The position numbers and the translations under genes were made by a program. Positions 13,115 through 23,842 of a stretch of DNA of 64,000 bases are shown in pieces (position 1 is the first letter of the stretch; every line of letters starts with the position of its first letter). The notes beneath the pieces are model-generated. The model was not told the DNA's origin, ran no database searches, and saw only the letters and a list, made by a program, of their open reading frames with translations. The stretch is from assembly GCF_032854445.1 (NCBI RefSeq), contig NC_088307.1, forward strand, positions 26,736,046-26,800,045, given 5' to 3'. Origin of the DNA: Liolophura sinensis. Taxonomy: Eukaryota > Mollusca > Polyplacophora > Chitonida > Chitonidae.

Positions 13115-13253
13115 CTGAAAGCTGATTGACACACCATAGCGACACCAGAAAGCAAAGTGCTCGCAATTATTGTACAAAAGGTGGTAACGATCTGGCCCAC
13201 TGTGCTGCTTGCTTCTTGCTCTTGCTACAATATCCTTGCCGTCGCCAACAGGC
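13115..13253 (-). CDS. LRAT-like (NlpC/P60-type thiol acyltransferase) domain exon
   Basis: A 139-base exon between TTTCATTTAAG|G and TTTCAG|GTAAGT. It encodes PVGDGKDIVARARSK, then [20 protein letters not shown], then VSISFQ. NNCEHF followed by WCRYG is the hallmark of the LRAT/HRASLS family, where this Cys is the acyl-accepting nucleophile. Known members transfer acyl groups between phospholipids, retinol or amines at membranes. The exon has phase 1 at its start and phase 0 at its end, matching the coiled-coil exon at 11,677. The exon with the family's catalytic His was not found with confidence (see 14,270). The motif is intact, so the gene may be functional. Confidence 0.8.
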
Positions 13254-13459
13254 CTTAAATGAAACAATGTAATGACAGGAGTTCAAATAAATCATTTTTT
13301 TTCATTTTTGTTCAGCGTTTATTTCCCAATAAATTTATTTATGTAGTAACCAATACTGAATAGATCAATATGCCTTGAGTTTCCAAGCCTTATTTTAACG
13401 CTGTTTCAGTTTTACACGCAGGACAGGATGTTTATCATTTATGTAATTCACAATTTGGA

Positions 13460-13710
13460 TTTATTTTTTTGATTGATGTTTTACGCCGTACTCAAGAGTA
13501 TTTGACTTATACGACGGCGGCCAGCATTATGATGGAAGAAAACCGGGCAGAGCCCGGGGGAAACCCACGACAATCCGCAGGTTGCTGCAGACCTTCCCAC
13601 TTACGGTAGTAAGGGAAGCTAGCATGAACTGGATCTTCTTGAACTCACATCGAACGCATTGGCTCCTTTGGCATTACGCTGCCCTTGCGCGCTAACCAAC
13701 TAAGCCATCA
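13460..13710 (-). mobile_element. SINE-1, near full length, antisense
   Basis: Runs from the inverted 3' end (GATTGATGTTTTACGCCGTA) through ACCGGGCAGAGCCCGGGGGA to the inverted tRNA head (GCGCTAACCAACTAAGCCAT). It lies about 200 bases upstream of the LRAT exon. Confidence 0.85.
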
Positions 13711-14269
13711 TACTAATTATGGATTGGTCTCAGCCTTATTCTACATGTACAAGTGGTGTTAAAGAGAGGAAAACTAAGTTTAACTCAACTGTGATCGGAA
13801 AACTTCCCAGATCTCTTCACATTAGTATTGAGAGCCCTGCTACCCAAATTTAAGCTGCTTGTAGACTGCCCAGTGGGCTTCCATTGTCATAAACCTGTAA
13901 AGTTTTCTAAATGGAATGTGGCTTCTGTCCATTATTTCTGATGGAGGAAAACAGAAAACAGCTACAAAAGTTACAAATATCTTCTCATATTAGTAGACAC
14001 AAAAACTTGAAACCTGTCTTAATCGCTTATCGCGGTCCTATGCGTATGTGGGCAAGAACGTGTCCATCTCCGTTTGCACCCTGGCTACCATGATTTGGCC
14101 GGTTAGTGTAGTCCTGGACTTGCCTGATGATACAACCAATAAATCTGATGCCAAGTGATAACCTAAAAAACCAAGTGGCCCTAAAGAACGTCCTTGTAAT
14201 GTCACTGTGAAATGCATCCAGACTTAATAAGCTAGCATCTTGGCAGACCGACGAAACTGTAACACTTAC

Positions 14270-14330
14270 CACAGCTCGATGGGTAAGGTTTTTGTGAGTT
14301 TTCTTGTAACACAGTTTGAAGGGACAACTT
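14270..14330 (-). CDS. Weak candidate for an upstream LRAT-domain exon
   Basis: On the minus strand a strong donor CTGTG|GTAAGTG follows 20 open codons reading SCPFKLCYKKTHKNLTHRAV, after a possible acceptor ATTATAAAG. LRAT-family proteins have a T-H-x-A-V/I segment holding the catalytic His, and THRAV is compatible with it. Against this, the donor is phase 0 while the exon at 13,253 needs one base, so another exon would have to lie between, and I did not find it. The frame also stays open past the donor to 14,027. Confidence 0.15.
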
Positions 14331-14339
14331 CTTTATAAT

Positions 14340-15570
14340 AAAGTTAGATTTTTACGGCTCTTGAGTGGTAATACCTTAAGTGAAAACGGTATGTACATAC
14401 GGAATAGTAATTCTCACACCACAACCTCCGTATTCCAATTCCCGGGCGTTGCGCGATTGTTGTGATAACCATCTAGAGAAATTATAGTGTCTGGCCTCAA
14501 GTAGCCAATCAAAGGAAAGCTTTCAAAGTGTTGAAGTTATATTCTGACCTGGATTATATCCTTAATTCCACAAAGCAATGTAAAGTAGTCAGCGTCATAA
14601 AGTGTTAATCAATGAAAATGACGTTTAGAAAATGGGACTATTTTTCTGCAAAATAGCAGGCCTTGACCTTTCCACTCACTTTCAGTGACTGAACACACTG
14701 GTTTATCTGACTCTTAAAAAGAAACTTCAAAACTTCATCAAGATTAAAGGTGGTCATAGTGAATGAATTAAATCTGTGTTTTTCTTTTGATACACCGGCT
14801 GGCAAAACTTACATGTTGCAAGTTCCACCAGCCTGTGTGAAATGAAATCTAAGTAAATTTATAAAAATATTTAACCTCTAAATTTGATAATTATCAATTA
14901 TCAAATCGAATGATTCAAAACAACAATTTTTGCATAAGAAATTTACAAACATTATAGAAATAAAAGCAACTCAATGTATTTAATATGTCAATGAAAAAAG
15001 ACCCTATACATTCATTCAAAAAAGCAGGTTTTATGAGAAAAAAAAATGAATCTCATTAAGTAGCCCCCCTTCCCTTCCATGTTTGAAAAAATAAAGAAAC
15101 AAATCTATGCTTATTTAAATTATTCCAAATAAATATACAAATTTTACAATCACACACAGCTTCGGTAAATAAAGCGTTGTTCTTGTTGTTACTTGAGTCT
15201 CAAGCCATATTTATTTTTTATTTCATGGTTATTTCCCTTGATTGTTTTTACGACTGCTCACCTATATTGCTGCTGTGTTTTATAAAACTGATCATACACA
15301 CTCGACAAAAGCTTGCCCTCGCTGGCTCCGGCTACCAAACACCAGTGTAACCTGGGTTAGTCAGTGTGTATGTATACGCAACTCGACAAAGAAGAAATTT
15401 AAAAGCTACTTTTTAAAGAAAGTGTGTATAGGTGTAAATATATGTTTTTGATTAAAACGGCATATTTCTATTACTCGTGAACTACAATTATTAACGAGCG
15501 AGAGGCTTGTTTGGTGTGGCCTGCGTTGTGTTTCGTAATTTAATGTCTTGTTTTCAAACGGTAAATAGTC
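14340..15570. other. No gene seen
   Basis: AT-rich DNA with homopolymer runs. No recognisable coding motif, and the frame at 15,242 shows no family signature. Confidence 0.4.
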
Positions 15571-15574
15571 CTCT

Positions 15575-15742
15575 GATCTTATAAATATTTATGACTATGA
15601 GAAAGACAGCGAAACTCGTTTCTTAATCTCTACGATCTCATAAATATTTATGACTATGAGGAAGACAGCGAAACTCGTTTCTTAATCTCTGACCTCATAA
15701 ATATTTATGACTATGAGAAAGAGAGCGAAACTCGTTTCTTGA
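15575..15742 (+). repeat. Three tandem copies with ATAAATATTTAT palindrome
   Basis: Three copies (from about 15,575, 15,628 and 15,690) of a 52-62 base unit: CTCATAAATATTTATGACTA followed by TGAGAAAGACAGCGAAACTC and GTTTCTTAATCTCT. The core palindrome CATAAATATTTATG is perfect. The few differences indicate recent duplication. Confidence 0.85.
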
Positions 15743-16139
15743 TGATCTTGAGGTGTTTAAGCGACCTTAAAAGTGAAAATTTTGTGTACAGAGGCTGATA
15801 ACTTTTAAAAATTAAAAGATTCGAGTGATATCCATCGTAACACAGCGACTCAAGTTGTATAACTTCTATGTATCCAAATCCTGTTCTGGTAATATTTAGG
15901 AATTTGTTTTAGCTGTCACACGTAATAATCACGCTGTATTTTACTGGCTACCATTTGATCATTGGGCAACAATCACACGATCGTCGTTGATGTGGCTTTA
16001 CTCTCCATGCTCTAGGCCTCCGTGCTGATCATACTTTGTATAGCATAAAACGTTGCTATTTGACTAATTCTCATCGAGTTCTGCACCCTTTAGCTTATTC
16101 AATGTGTTTTCCCCCCTACATTAATGTGATGACAATACG

Positions 16140-16300
16140 GCATTGTAAGTAATTCATGACCAGTGGCGTCTCATAAAATGCAATTAACATCACTACAACA
16201 TCTGTCGAAATCTGTTTAAGACATGGTGCTGAGCGTGTAATTTGCTACTACTTAAGCATTGACGTGACGAGTTACAATTAAACCTCAACTGAGGTGAATT
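16140..16300 (-). repeat. DR1 fragment, antisense
   Basis: Shares with the copy at 10,215 the blocks GACCAGTGGCGTCTCATAAA, ATGCAATTAACATCACTAC, ATGGTGCTGAGCGTGTAATT and AATTAAACCTCAACTGA. It ends about 600 bases before the 80-bp satellite, which is built from another part of the same repeat. Confidence 0.5.
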
Positions 16301-16904
16301 GGCATAATTTTAACAATAATTTTAATGATCATAAGTTTCAGAATAATGCAAATATGAATTGCAAATCCGGCACCCTAATGTATGTTATTTCCTACCGAGC
16401 ATGGCGTTGCATCAACATCTACATCGTTCAACAACGCGGTGTATTGCGGAACAAGTGTCGGGTACAGAAGAGTGGAAAATTGAAGAAAATATAAAAACTC
16501 ATGTTCTGTTTATGGATTGAAATTGTTGTGGACTTCTATAACTTGTCGAGGGTGCGGTTTTGTACAAATAACTGTATATGTATTAAAACCCTTAGTCAGT
16601 GGTCAAACTGAAAGCCTGGCGAATGTAATACATGTATTACAACCTACCGAAAGAGTTCAGTGTCAATTTTACACGTCTTTGCCCCGTTGGCCACCGCAAA
16701 GAAGTCTTCTTCTCTGATAACTGCATTTCCAGTGGAACTTGACAAACTTGTCGACATTGATGTGAACCATTTCTGCAAAAACTAATATTGTATACCTTGC
16801 TTTTCATACATCTGGTTCTCTTTACGTGCATATTCTTGTCAACTACAAATATATATTGCGTCCAAGATTTACTTTTTTTAAATACTGACTAAACAGCACT
16901 GAAC

Positions 16905-18797
16905 AAAGTTAGAAGCGATACTCGGCAAATGGTCACACAAAACCGGTGAAATACGGCTACAGCATAGAGAGTAAACCAGAGTAGCGAAGACAGTGTCATA
17001 CTCGACAAATGAGCACACATAACCGGTGAAATACGAGTACAGCATAGAGAGTAAACCAGAGTAGCGAAGACAGTGTGATACTCGGTAAATGGTCACACAA
17101 AACCGGTAAAATACAGCTACAGCATAGGGATTAAACCAGAGTAGCGAAGACAGTGTGACACTCGGTAAATGGTCTCACAAAACCGGTGAAATACGAGTAC
17201 AGCATAGAGAGTAAACCACAGTTGCGAAGACAGTGTGATACTCGGTAAATGGTCACACAAAACCGGTGAAATACAGCTACAGCATAGAGAGTAAACCAGA
17301 GTAGCGACGACAGTGTGATACTCGGTAAAGGGTCACACATAACTGGTGAAATACGGCTACAGCATAGGGAGTAAACCAGAGTAGCGACGACAGTGTGATA
17401 CTCGACAAATGGTCACACATAACTGGTGAAATACGGCTACAGCATAGAGGGTAAACCAGAGTAGCGAAGACAGTGTGATACTCGGTAAATGGTCACACAA
17501 AACCGGTAAAATACAGCTGCAGCATAGAGATTAAACCAGAGTAGCGAAGACAATGTGACACTCGGTAAATGGTCACACAAAACCGGTGAAATACGGCTAC
17601 AGCATAGAGAGTAAACCAGAGTAGCGACGACAGTGTGATACTCGACAAATGGTCACACAAAACCGGTGAAATACAGCTACAGCATAGAGATTAAACCAGA
17701 GTAGCGAAGACAGTGTGACACTCGGTAAATGGTCTCACAAAACCGGTGAAATACGAGTACAGCATAGAGAGTAAACCACAGTTGCGAAGACAGTGTCATA
17801 CTCGACAAATGAGCACACATAACCGGTGAAATACGAGTACAGCATAGAGAGTAAACCAGAGTAGCGAAGACAGTGTGATACTCGGTAAATGGTCACACAA
17901 AACCGGTAAAATACAGCTACAGCATAGGGATTAAACCAGAGTAGCGAAGACAGTGTGACACTCGGTAAATGGTCTCACAAAACCGGTGAAATACGAGTAC
18001 AGCATAGAGAGTAAACCACAGTTGCGAAGACAGTGTGATACTCGGTAAATGGTCACACAAAACCGGTGAAATACAGCTACAGCATAGAGAGTAAACCAGA
18101 GTAGCGACGACAGTGTGATACTCGGTAAAGGGTCACACATAACTGGTGAAATACGGCTACAGCATAGGGAGTAAACCAGAGTAGCGACGACAGTGTGATA
18201 CTCGACAAATGGTCACACATAACTGGTGAAATACGGCTACAGCATAGAGGGTAAACCAGAGTAGCGAAGACAGTGTGATACTCGGTAAATGGTCACACAA
18301 AACCGGTAAAATACAGCTACAGCATAGAGATTAAACCAGAGTAGCGAAGACAATGTGACACTCGGTAAATGGTCTCACAAAACCGGTGAAATACGAGTAC
18401 AGCATAGAGAGTAAACCACAGTTGCGAAGACAGTGTGATACTCGGTAAATGGTCACACAAAACCGGTGAAATACAGCTACAGCATAGGGATTAAACCAGA
18501 GTAGCGAAGACAGTGTGACACTCGGTAAATGGTCTCACAAAACCGGTGAAATACGAGTACAGCATAGAGAGTAAACCACAGTTGCGAAGACAGTGTGATA
18601 CTCGGTAAATGGTCACACAAAACCGGTGAAATACAGCTACAGCATAGAGAGTAAACCAGAGTAGCGACGACAGTGTCATACTCGGTAAAGGGTCACACAT
18701 AACTGGTGAAATACGGCTACAGCATAGGGAGTAAACCAGAGTAGCGACGACAGTGTGATACTCGGTAAATGGTCACAGATAACCGGTGAAATACGAT
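16905..18797 (+). repeat. 80-bp satellite with 800-bp duplication
   Basis: About 23.5 head-to-tail copies of an 80-bp unit: ACTCGGTAAATGGTCACACA, AAACCGGTGAAATACAGCTA, CAGCATAGAGAGTAAACCAG, AGTAGCGAAGACAGTGTGAT. The stretch from about 16,984 to 17,560 repeats almost exactly 800 bases later (17,784 to 18,360). A part of it (17,131-17,340) recurs again at 18,491. This points to recent unequal exchange in blocks of 7 and 10 units. Identical 69-codon minus-strand frames at 17,131, 17,931 and 18,491 come from this structure and are not genes. The unit matches part of DR1. Confidence 0.97.
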
Positions 18798-19042
18798 ATT
18801 AGTATACCTCAGTCAGGGTCTTGTTATAATTGCTCATGACAAGTCATGTATCGGGTGGGCATATAAAATGGGCCGTACTTTGATGCTACATTGCTCCATT
18901 ATCCTTTGTTCAAACCCTTTAAAACTTGTTAACATACTGACCAGTTTACAAGGTCATTGATTAAGTAGCCTGTACACAGGGTTAAAATGAAAACATAGCT
19001 TCAAAATCAAAAAGCTATTTTTCATTTTTCTGTTCCTTGTAG

Positions 19043-19153
19043 TACGAATTTGCAGCCCAGGGTTTATATTTGATATCTAGATATCATTCTGGACAACCAG
19101 AGGCGGATGTAGAAGATACAAAATTTAAGACAAGGAAATGGTCAGAATCAGAG
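19043..19153 (+). CDS. Candidate internal exon, possible start of a Myb/SANT-like domain
   Basis: A strong acceptor with a long pyrimidine tract (TTTTTCTGTTCCTTGTAG) opens 37 codons, phase 0 at both ends, closed by a good donor TCAGAG|GTAAGG. The peptide contains QGLYLISRYHSGQPEADVED and then TKFKTRKWSESE. The ending RKWSESE resembles the first helix of Myb/SANT-like DNA-binding domains (W-S/T-E-S-E-V), but too little is present to be sure. The exon starts about 245 bases after the 80-bp satellite. No neighbouring exon was identified. Splice signals are the main evidence. Confidence 0.4.
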
Positions 19154-19309
19154 GTAAGGATTCTTCCTGTATGTTTTGGTGTTTATGGTCTATCGATATT
19201 TTTTTTACGAAAAATAACCCAGAAGGTGAAAGTAACCCTGGGCTTGCAGCTATAAGTATCGGGTAGGGGCACTAAACATTGGCAGTTAATACCAAAATGA
19301 ACTGCCTCC

Positions 19310-19375
19310 GCCTGGATTCGAACGGTCAACCAGAAAGCCATTGGCTAAAAGTTATACTATGGCCTTCTCACGTGT
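19310..19375 (-). other. tRNA-like remnant
   Basis: On the minus strand the segment ends CGTTCGAATCCAGGCGGAGG, which has a B-box-like GTTCGAATCC, and is preceded by a clover-like stretch with CCAATGGC. There is no convincing acceptor-stem pairing, so it is more likely a decayed tRNA-derived SINE head than a tRNA gene. A similar remnant lies at about 59,395-59,485. Confidence 0.3.
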
Positions 19376-20049
19376 AACAGTCCAAACTGATTCCTCTTCA
19401 AGGCCTGCAAACGCGTGACAAAGATACAACCTCAGACATTCTGTTCACAGATCATTTTCTATAAATATATTTATAAATCAGTTAAAAAAAGTTAAGTTGT
19501 TTTGATTATTTGCTGCATCATAGAAAGTTGCTAAGCTCTCTTTTCTGCAGAATGATTTGTACATTTTAACAGCATTTTAGTTTACTGAGATTCTTAGTAG
19601 TTTTATATTTTGTTCATGTGTCGAAATGTGCATGTGTAAGAAACAAACATGGAAAACATGAAAAATTCGCTCACACACCTAGAAGGTTTGTAACTAATAA
19701 GGGAATGTTTCTCTCCCTCTAAACGGGGTATTATGAATGATATGCATATAAAAGCGTCTTACCGTATCCGTTTTTTTTCCTTTCTTTGGTTCTTCGTTAA
19801 ACAGGTGGATAATCTTGCCGTTCCCTATCACAGAAAACATCACAGCTATCAACGTCTGACCTGTGACTTAAACTGGCAGTGTCTATAGAGGAATGTATAT
19901 AGGGATGTAGATAGTGTATTATCATTAATGTTTCAATTCTTCTCCTTGCATAATAGGTATATTTAAGTAAAATTGACTGTTGTTTTGATTTGTTTATTTT
20001 ATAATACTTGGTCTTTTTGTGGTTGTTCAGCTAAGTTACCATGCCTGTC

Positions 20050-20205
20050 ATTTATTTATTTATTTACTTGATTGGTGTTTTACGCCGAACTAAAGAATAA
20101 TTCACTTTAACGACGGCAGCCAGCTCTATGGTGGGAGAAAATCGGGCTGTGCCGGTAGGAAATCCACGGTCATCCGCAAGCTGCCGGCAGACCTTCCGAC
20201 GGACA
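20050..20205 (-). mobile_element. SINE-1, truncated, antisense
   Basis: Begins with an inverted (ATTT)n tail, then TTGATTGGTGTTTTACGCCG, and ends near the GCAGACCTTCC block. The tRNA head is missing. Several indels mark it as old. Confidence 0.8.
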
Positions 20206-20209
20206 ACCA

Positions 20210-21150
20210 GAGAGTAAACCAACAATGAATTACATAAATAAATCTATTAACATACTGATAACCCAAGTATGAGGAACAATTCAGATTTAGCTTAACGGTT
20301 GTCTCCTAAGTGGGATTGTTAGATTAACAGATGGATAATTATGTTTGCTCTGAAGCCCTTATCGCATCTGAACTTAGGTTGTGCTTAGAAAGGTAAATTA
20401 TGTCACACTCATGATTTTGTTTTGAACCCCACTTGATGCAGACTGGTACCAGGGCTCCATTTACTTAAAACACGTGTTAATTTTCTCTGTTGATGTGTTA
20501 GTCAGTGGGGACAGCTTTTTTCTACCAGCGTTACACCGTGGACCCACATTTGTCACGTTATTGGTGATAAATACCAAAACAACTGGTTGGGCGTATGTGT
20601 TTAACTAGGGCTTGCTACGCAGGTCTGGTGTATAAAGTAATTTCATCGATGACGTCGTCCCCGAAAATTTCCGACCATTGACGGAAAATATGTATTAAAT
20701 CAAACTATAACTTAATTTAAATGTTTGTTTATTCCCTTTTTATCATAAAATTTTTTATTTCTGTTTACACCGTAACTCTTGTTTTAGCGTCGCTTTTTAC
20801 ACATCAATAAGGGCTAATTATCTCCCCTTACAGATATCTGCCGATCAGTCATTCTCCGATATCAAAGCAACTCCTACGAGTTTCTTTGATGACGTGGCCT
20901 ATTCCGAATTACTAGTTAGGCTCTGCACAAAGATTAGCACACTAATTCACTCCCCCCTCCCCACAAACACTTGTATTTGTACGTACATGTAGGCACATGC
21001 ATTCAGCGTGTTTATTTCACCACAACTCTTTCTTGTCCTTAACAGTTTCGCATAAATATATCTCTGACCTGTCTTATGGTCGCACAATTGTTCCTGATTT
21101 TCCTCTACAAAATAGGGCTTTGTTGTACAATAAAATACTTAGTCAGCTAC
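20210..21150. other. No gene seen
   Basis: AT-rich DNA without a recognisable array or element. Confidence 0.4.
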
Positions 21151-21184
21151 TGTTTACTACTTACCTACAAATATGCCGTAATGT

Positions 21185-21294
21185 TTGAAAAACTTTCGCG
21201 AAAACTGTACAATGTCTCCGGGAACGAGCGTCTCAAGTACAGCCTGGTTGTGTTTAAAGACGTCCGCCATGCTTTGACTGAACAGCTAAAATAA
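21185..21294 (+). CDS. Weak candidate terminal exon
   Basis: An open stretch ends KLYNVSGNERLKYSLVVFKD-VRHALTEQLK before a TAA that overlaps an AATAAA signal. Its codons are more GC-rich (GTC, CGC, CTG) than the surrounding DNA. I cannot name a family or a clear acceptor. It could belong with the exon at 19,043 or be chance. Confidence 0.2.
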
Positions 21295-21299
21295 AAACA

Positions 21300-23000
21300 T
21301 ATTTATGTGGTATTTATACAAATATTTATACAAACGATTAAGAACTATAACATATCCTTAAATCATTTCAGAAAGGTTAGAAAGGAATTAGGCTATTCTT
21401 AACGGGCTTTCTCTATGTTTGTAGTTTTTGGTTCGATGTATTACGTTGTCAAAAACAATGTCAGAAAAACTGTGTTGGGTTAAACACAAAACGTTTGGTG
21501 TTAGATCCGTGTCACCATAGTTGATGGGTGGTAATAGTGTTTAGAAAGGGTGTTGAACGGACTGGAAACCGTGTTTGCTTCCCATAATGCTTTTTTTAAA
21601 AGACGGCGTCAGGATGGTTGTTTAAAAACCGTTTTGAACATCACGGTTTTGAACACCACTTCATTATGTTGGTTCAACACTTTTTTCAGTATTGTTTAAG
21701 ATATTTTTCCCAACTGAAAAATAGAATACAAATCATTTTATTAGATATAAATCTAATAATAATTACTATATTTAGAAAACTTTTAAAGGAAGAAGAAGCA
21801 AAAATGAGACACGAATTTTACAGATATCGCACTATTACATCATCCAAAAATAAAACAGATGGAAGACAATTTTAAAAGTGTAAAAGAATCAGCAAAAGGT
21901 CGTGACATAGTGCAAATCTATGATATCTTTAATTGTAAAATTTTTTATCCTTCGCCGAGAATCTGTCCCGGGTGGTAGGATAATAAAGTGCAAATCTCAA
22001 AATCCCAGCACAATTATGTAAAATTCGGAATTAGAAGTATAAAACTTGATCGAAACACCCATATAAATCATAGTACCATAAAACAGATCGTTGCGTAGTA
22101 ATAATCTCCCAAAACTGAACTCTGGATCAAAAATGCCAATTTGTGTTTTAATTTACAGCATAAAAATCAACGTTAAGCAGAAAAATATTTTTACTGAAGC
22201 CGTAATGTGTGTATTTCAATATGCTGTCAAAGTTTGGTTTTGGTTAACGTTTGTCTTCGTGTGTAAAACATGACCTTTATAATGTGATCAGTTATGTCAT
22301 ATTTTCGCAAGCTTAAAATCTGTATTTATGCTATGGTCTATTAGGCATCCCCCAAAATACAGTGGAACGAAGTCCCCGTGGAGAACAGGTTATACATCGC
22401 GGAAGAGTTCGAATCTATGTGTTCCTTTTTACTCTTTGGAAACATACTTGTGTATAAGACAAACGCCATCTTGCATTGAATAAGTGTTATTATGGATTAA
22501 AATAGGTATTGGGAAATAGTTGGCAATTGTAGCGACATCATACGTGAATCCTGTTTGGTAGCACGTGTGGTCCACTAGATATCATTAGCATTAACATGCA
22601 ATACGTCGCGAAAGAAAACGACTGAAAGTTACAACTGTTATATATTTATTTAATTGATGAGTGCATAACTGCTTGCTCAAGAATTTTTTAAACAGTTACA
22701 TTTGTTGTAATATTCATAAATCGACATTGTCTAATGCAAAAAAAGATATTTCAGTGTTACTAGAGGCGACTATGATTTTTTTCCATTATGACCTATACAT
22801 CGCTTCAGAGGATGTTTGGGGCTTTAAAAGATATATGTTTGTTATATAACAGAAAAAGAAGAGTGAAACAGAACCGAAAAAAGAAGTAGCCTTATGAGTG
22901 TGTCAGCAGCAATCACTGGCAGCTATAACCAGTTGTGCTACTTGTGGTGCATAGTCTCTTGCACTGGGGCCGATTCACCGCCTAATAGATCCTTTGTTAT
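21300..23000. other. No gene seen; one short dispersed repeat
   Basis: A segment at 21,987-22,060 (GTGCAAATCTCAAAATCCCA then GCACAATTATG) is similar to 23,727-23,792, just before the macro-repeat. The repeated AAAACCGTTTTGAACA at about 21,625-21,655 forms local inverted copies. No coding motif seen. Confidence 0.4.
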
Positions 23001-23010
23001 TCTTCATCAG

Positions 23011-23284
23011 TATTTATTTATTTAATTATTAATTTGATTGGTGTTTTACTCCGTACTAAAGAATATTTCACTTATAAGACGGCGGTCAGCATTGTGGTGG
23101 GAGAAAACGGGCAGAGTCCGGGGGAAACCCAAGACCATCCGCAGGTTGCTTACAGACCTTACCACGTATGGCCGGAGGAGAAGCCAGCATAAGCTGGACT
23201 TGAACTCACAGCGACTGCATTTAATAGAGACTCCTGGGTCATTACGCTGAGCTAGCACGCTAACCAACTGAGCCACGCAGGCCC
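23011..23284 (-). mobile_element. SINE-1, full length, antisense
   Basis: Complete from the inverted tail at 23,011 to the inverted head (GCTAACCAACTGAGCCACG-CAGGCCCC). The internal promoter boxes lie near the right end. The frames on either strand (23,038 and 23,046) are SINE sequence. Confidence 0.9.
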
Positions 23285-23842
23285 CTCTATATCAGTAACC
23301 TTTGCTAACAAAAGTGAAAAACATCTATAAAGACTATTATATTAAGTACTAAATAATGTATTTTAACAAACGCATGGAGCAATATATCAAGGAAACTGGG
23401 TTGTCGGGCACAGTCAAAATATTCGTGACATCATACCCCAAAAATGGTGAGGGTTAGGGGATTTCCCATTTCAGGTCTTCACCACCTCACACGTCTGATT
23501 GTCTGCATGCAGACAGCCCTCTGCAGGGTTTAGGCAAGCAATTCTTTGAAACAGTAACTCTCTCTACCTAATAACAATAGAAGTGATTTTAACAACAATA
23601 AGGGTAAACTTAAACAGCCATAGCGTTAAAAATGTTGTCATTGAAGTGGGTCTAAGTCACTGCTGTTCTACGAGTTACAAAGAACCTGGTACGGTGAGGC
23701 GGAGTAACGGCATCGAGAAGGTACGATAAGTACAAATTTCAAAATCACAGCACAATTTCAAATCAGAAACATAATGCTTGGTCAAAGTACCCAAAAAAGG
23801 TTATCTGGTCTTAAAAGAGATATTTGCTTAGTAATAAGCAAT

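Noticed and set aside
13853-13905. HWAVY motif on the minus strand as the LRAT catalytic exon
   Set aside because: EAHWAVYKQ looks like the His motif, but a stop follows within a few codons and no splice sites fit.
17131-18700. Three identical 69-codon minus-strand frames
   Set aside because: They are copies of the 80-bp satellite; 80 is not a multiple of three, and the frames end at unit-specific stops.
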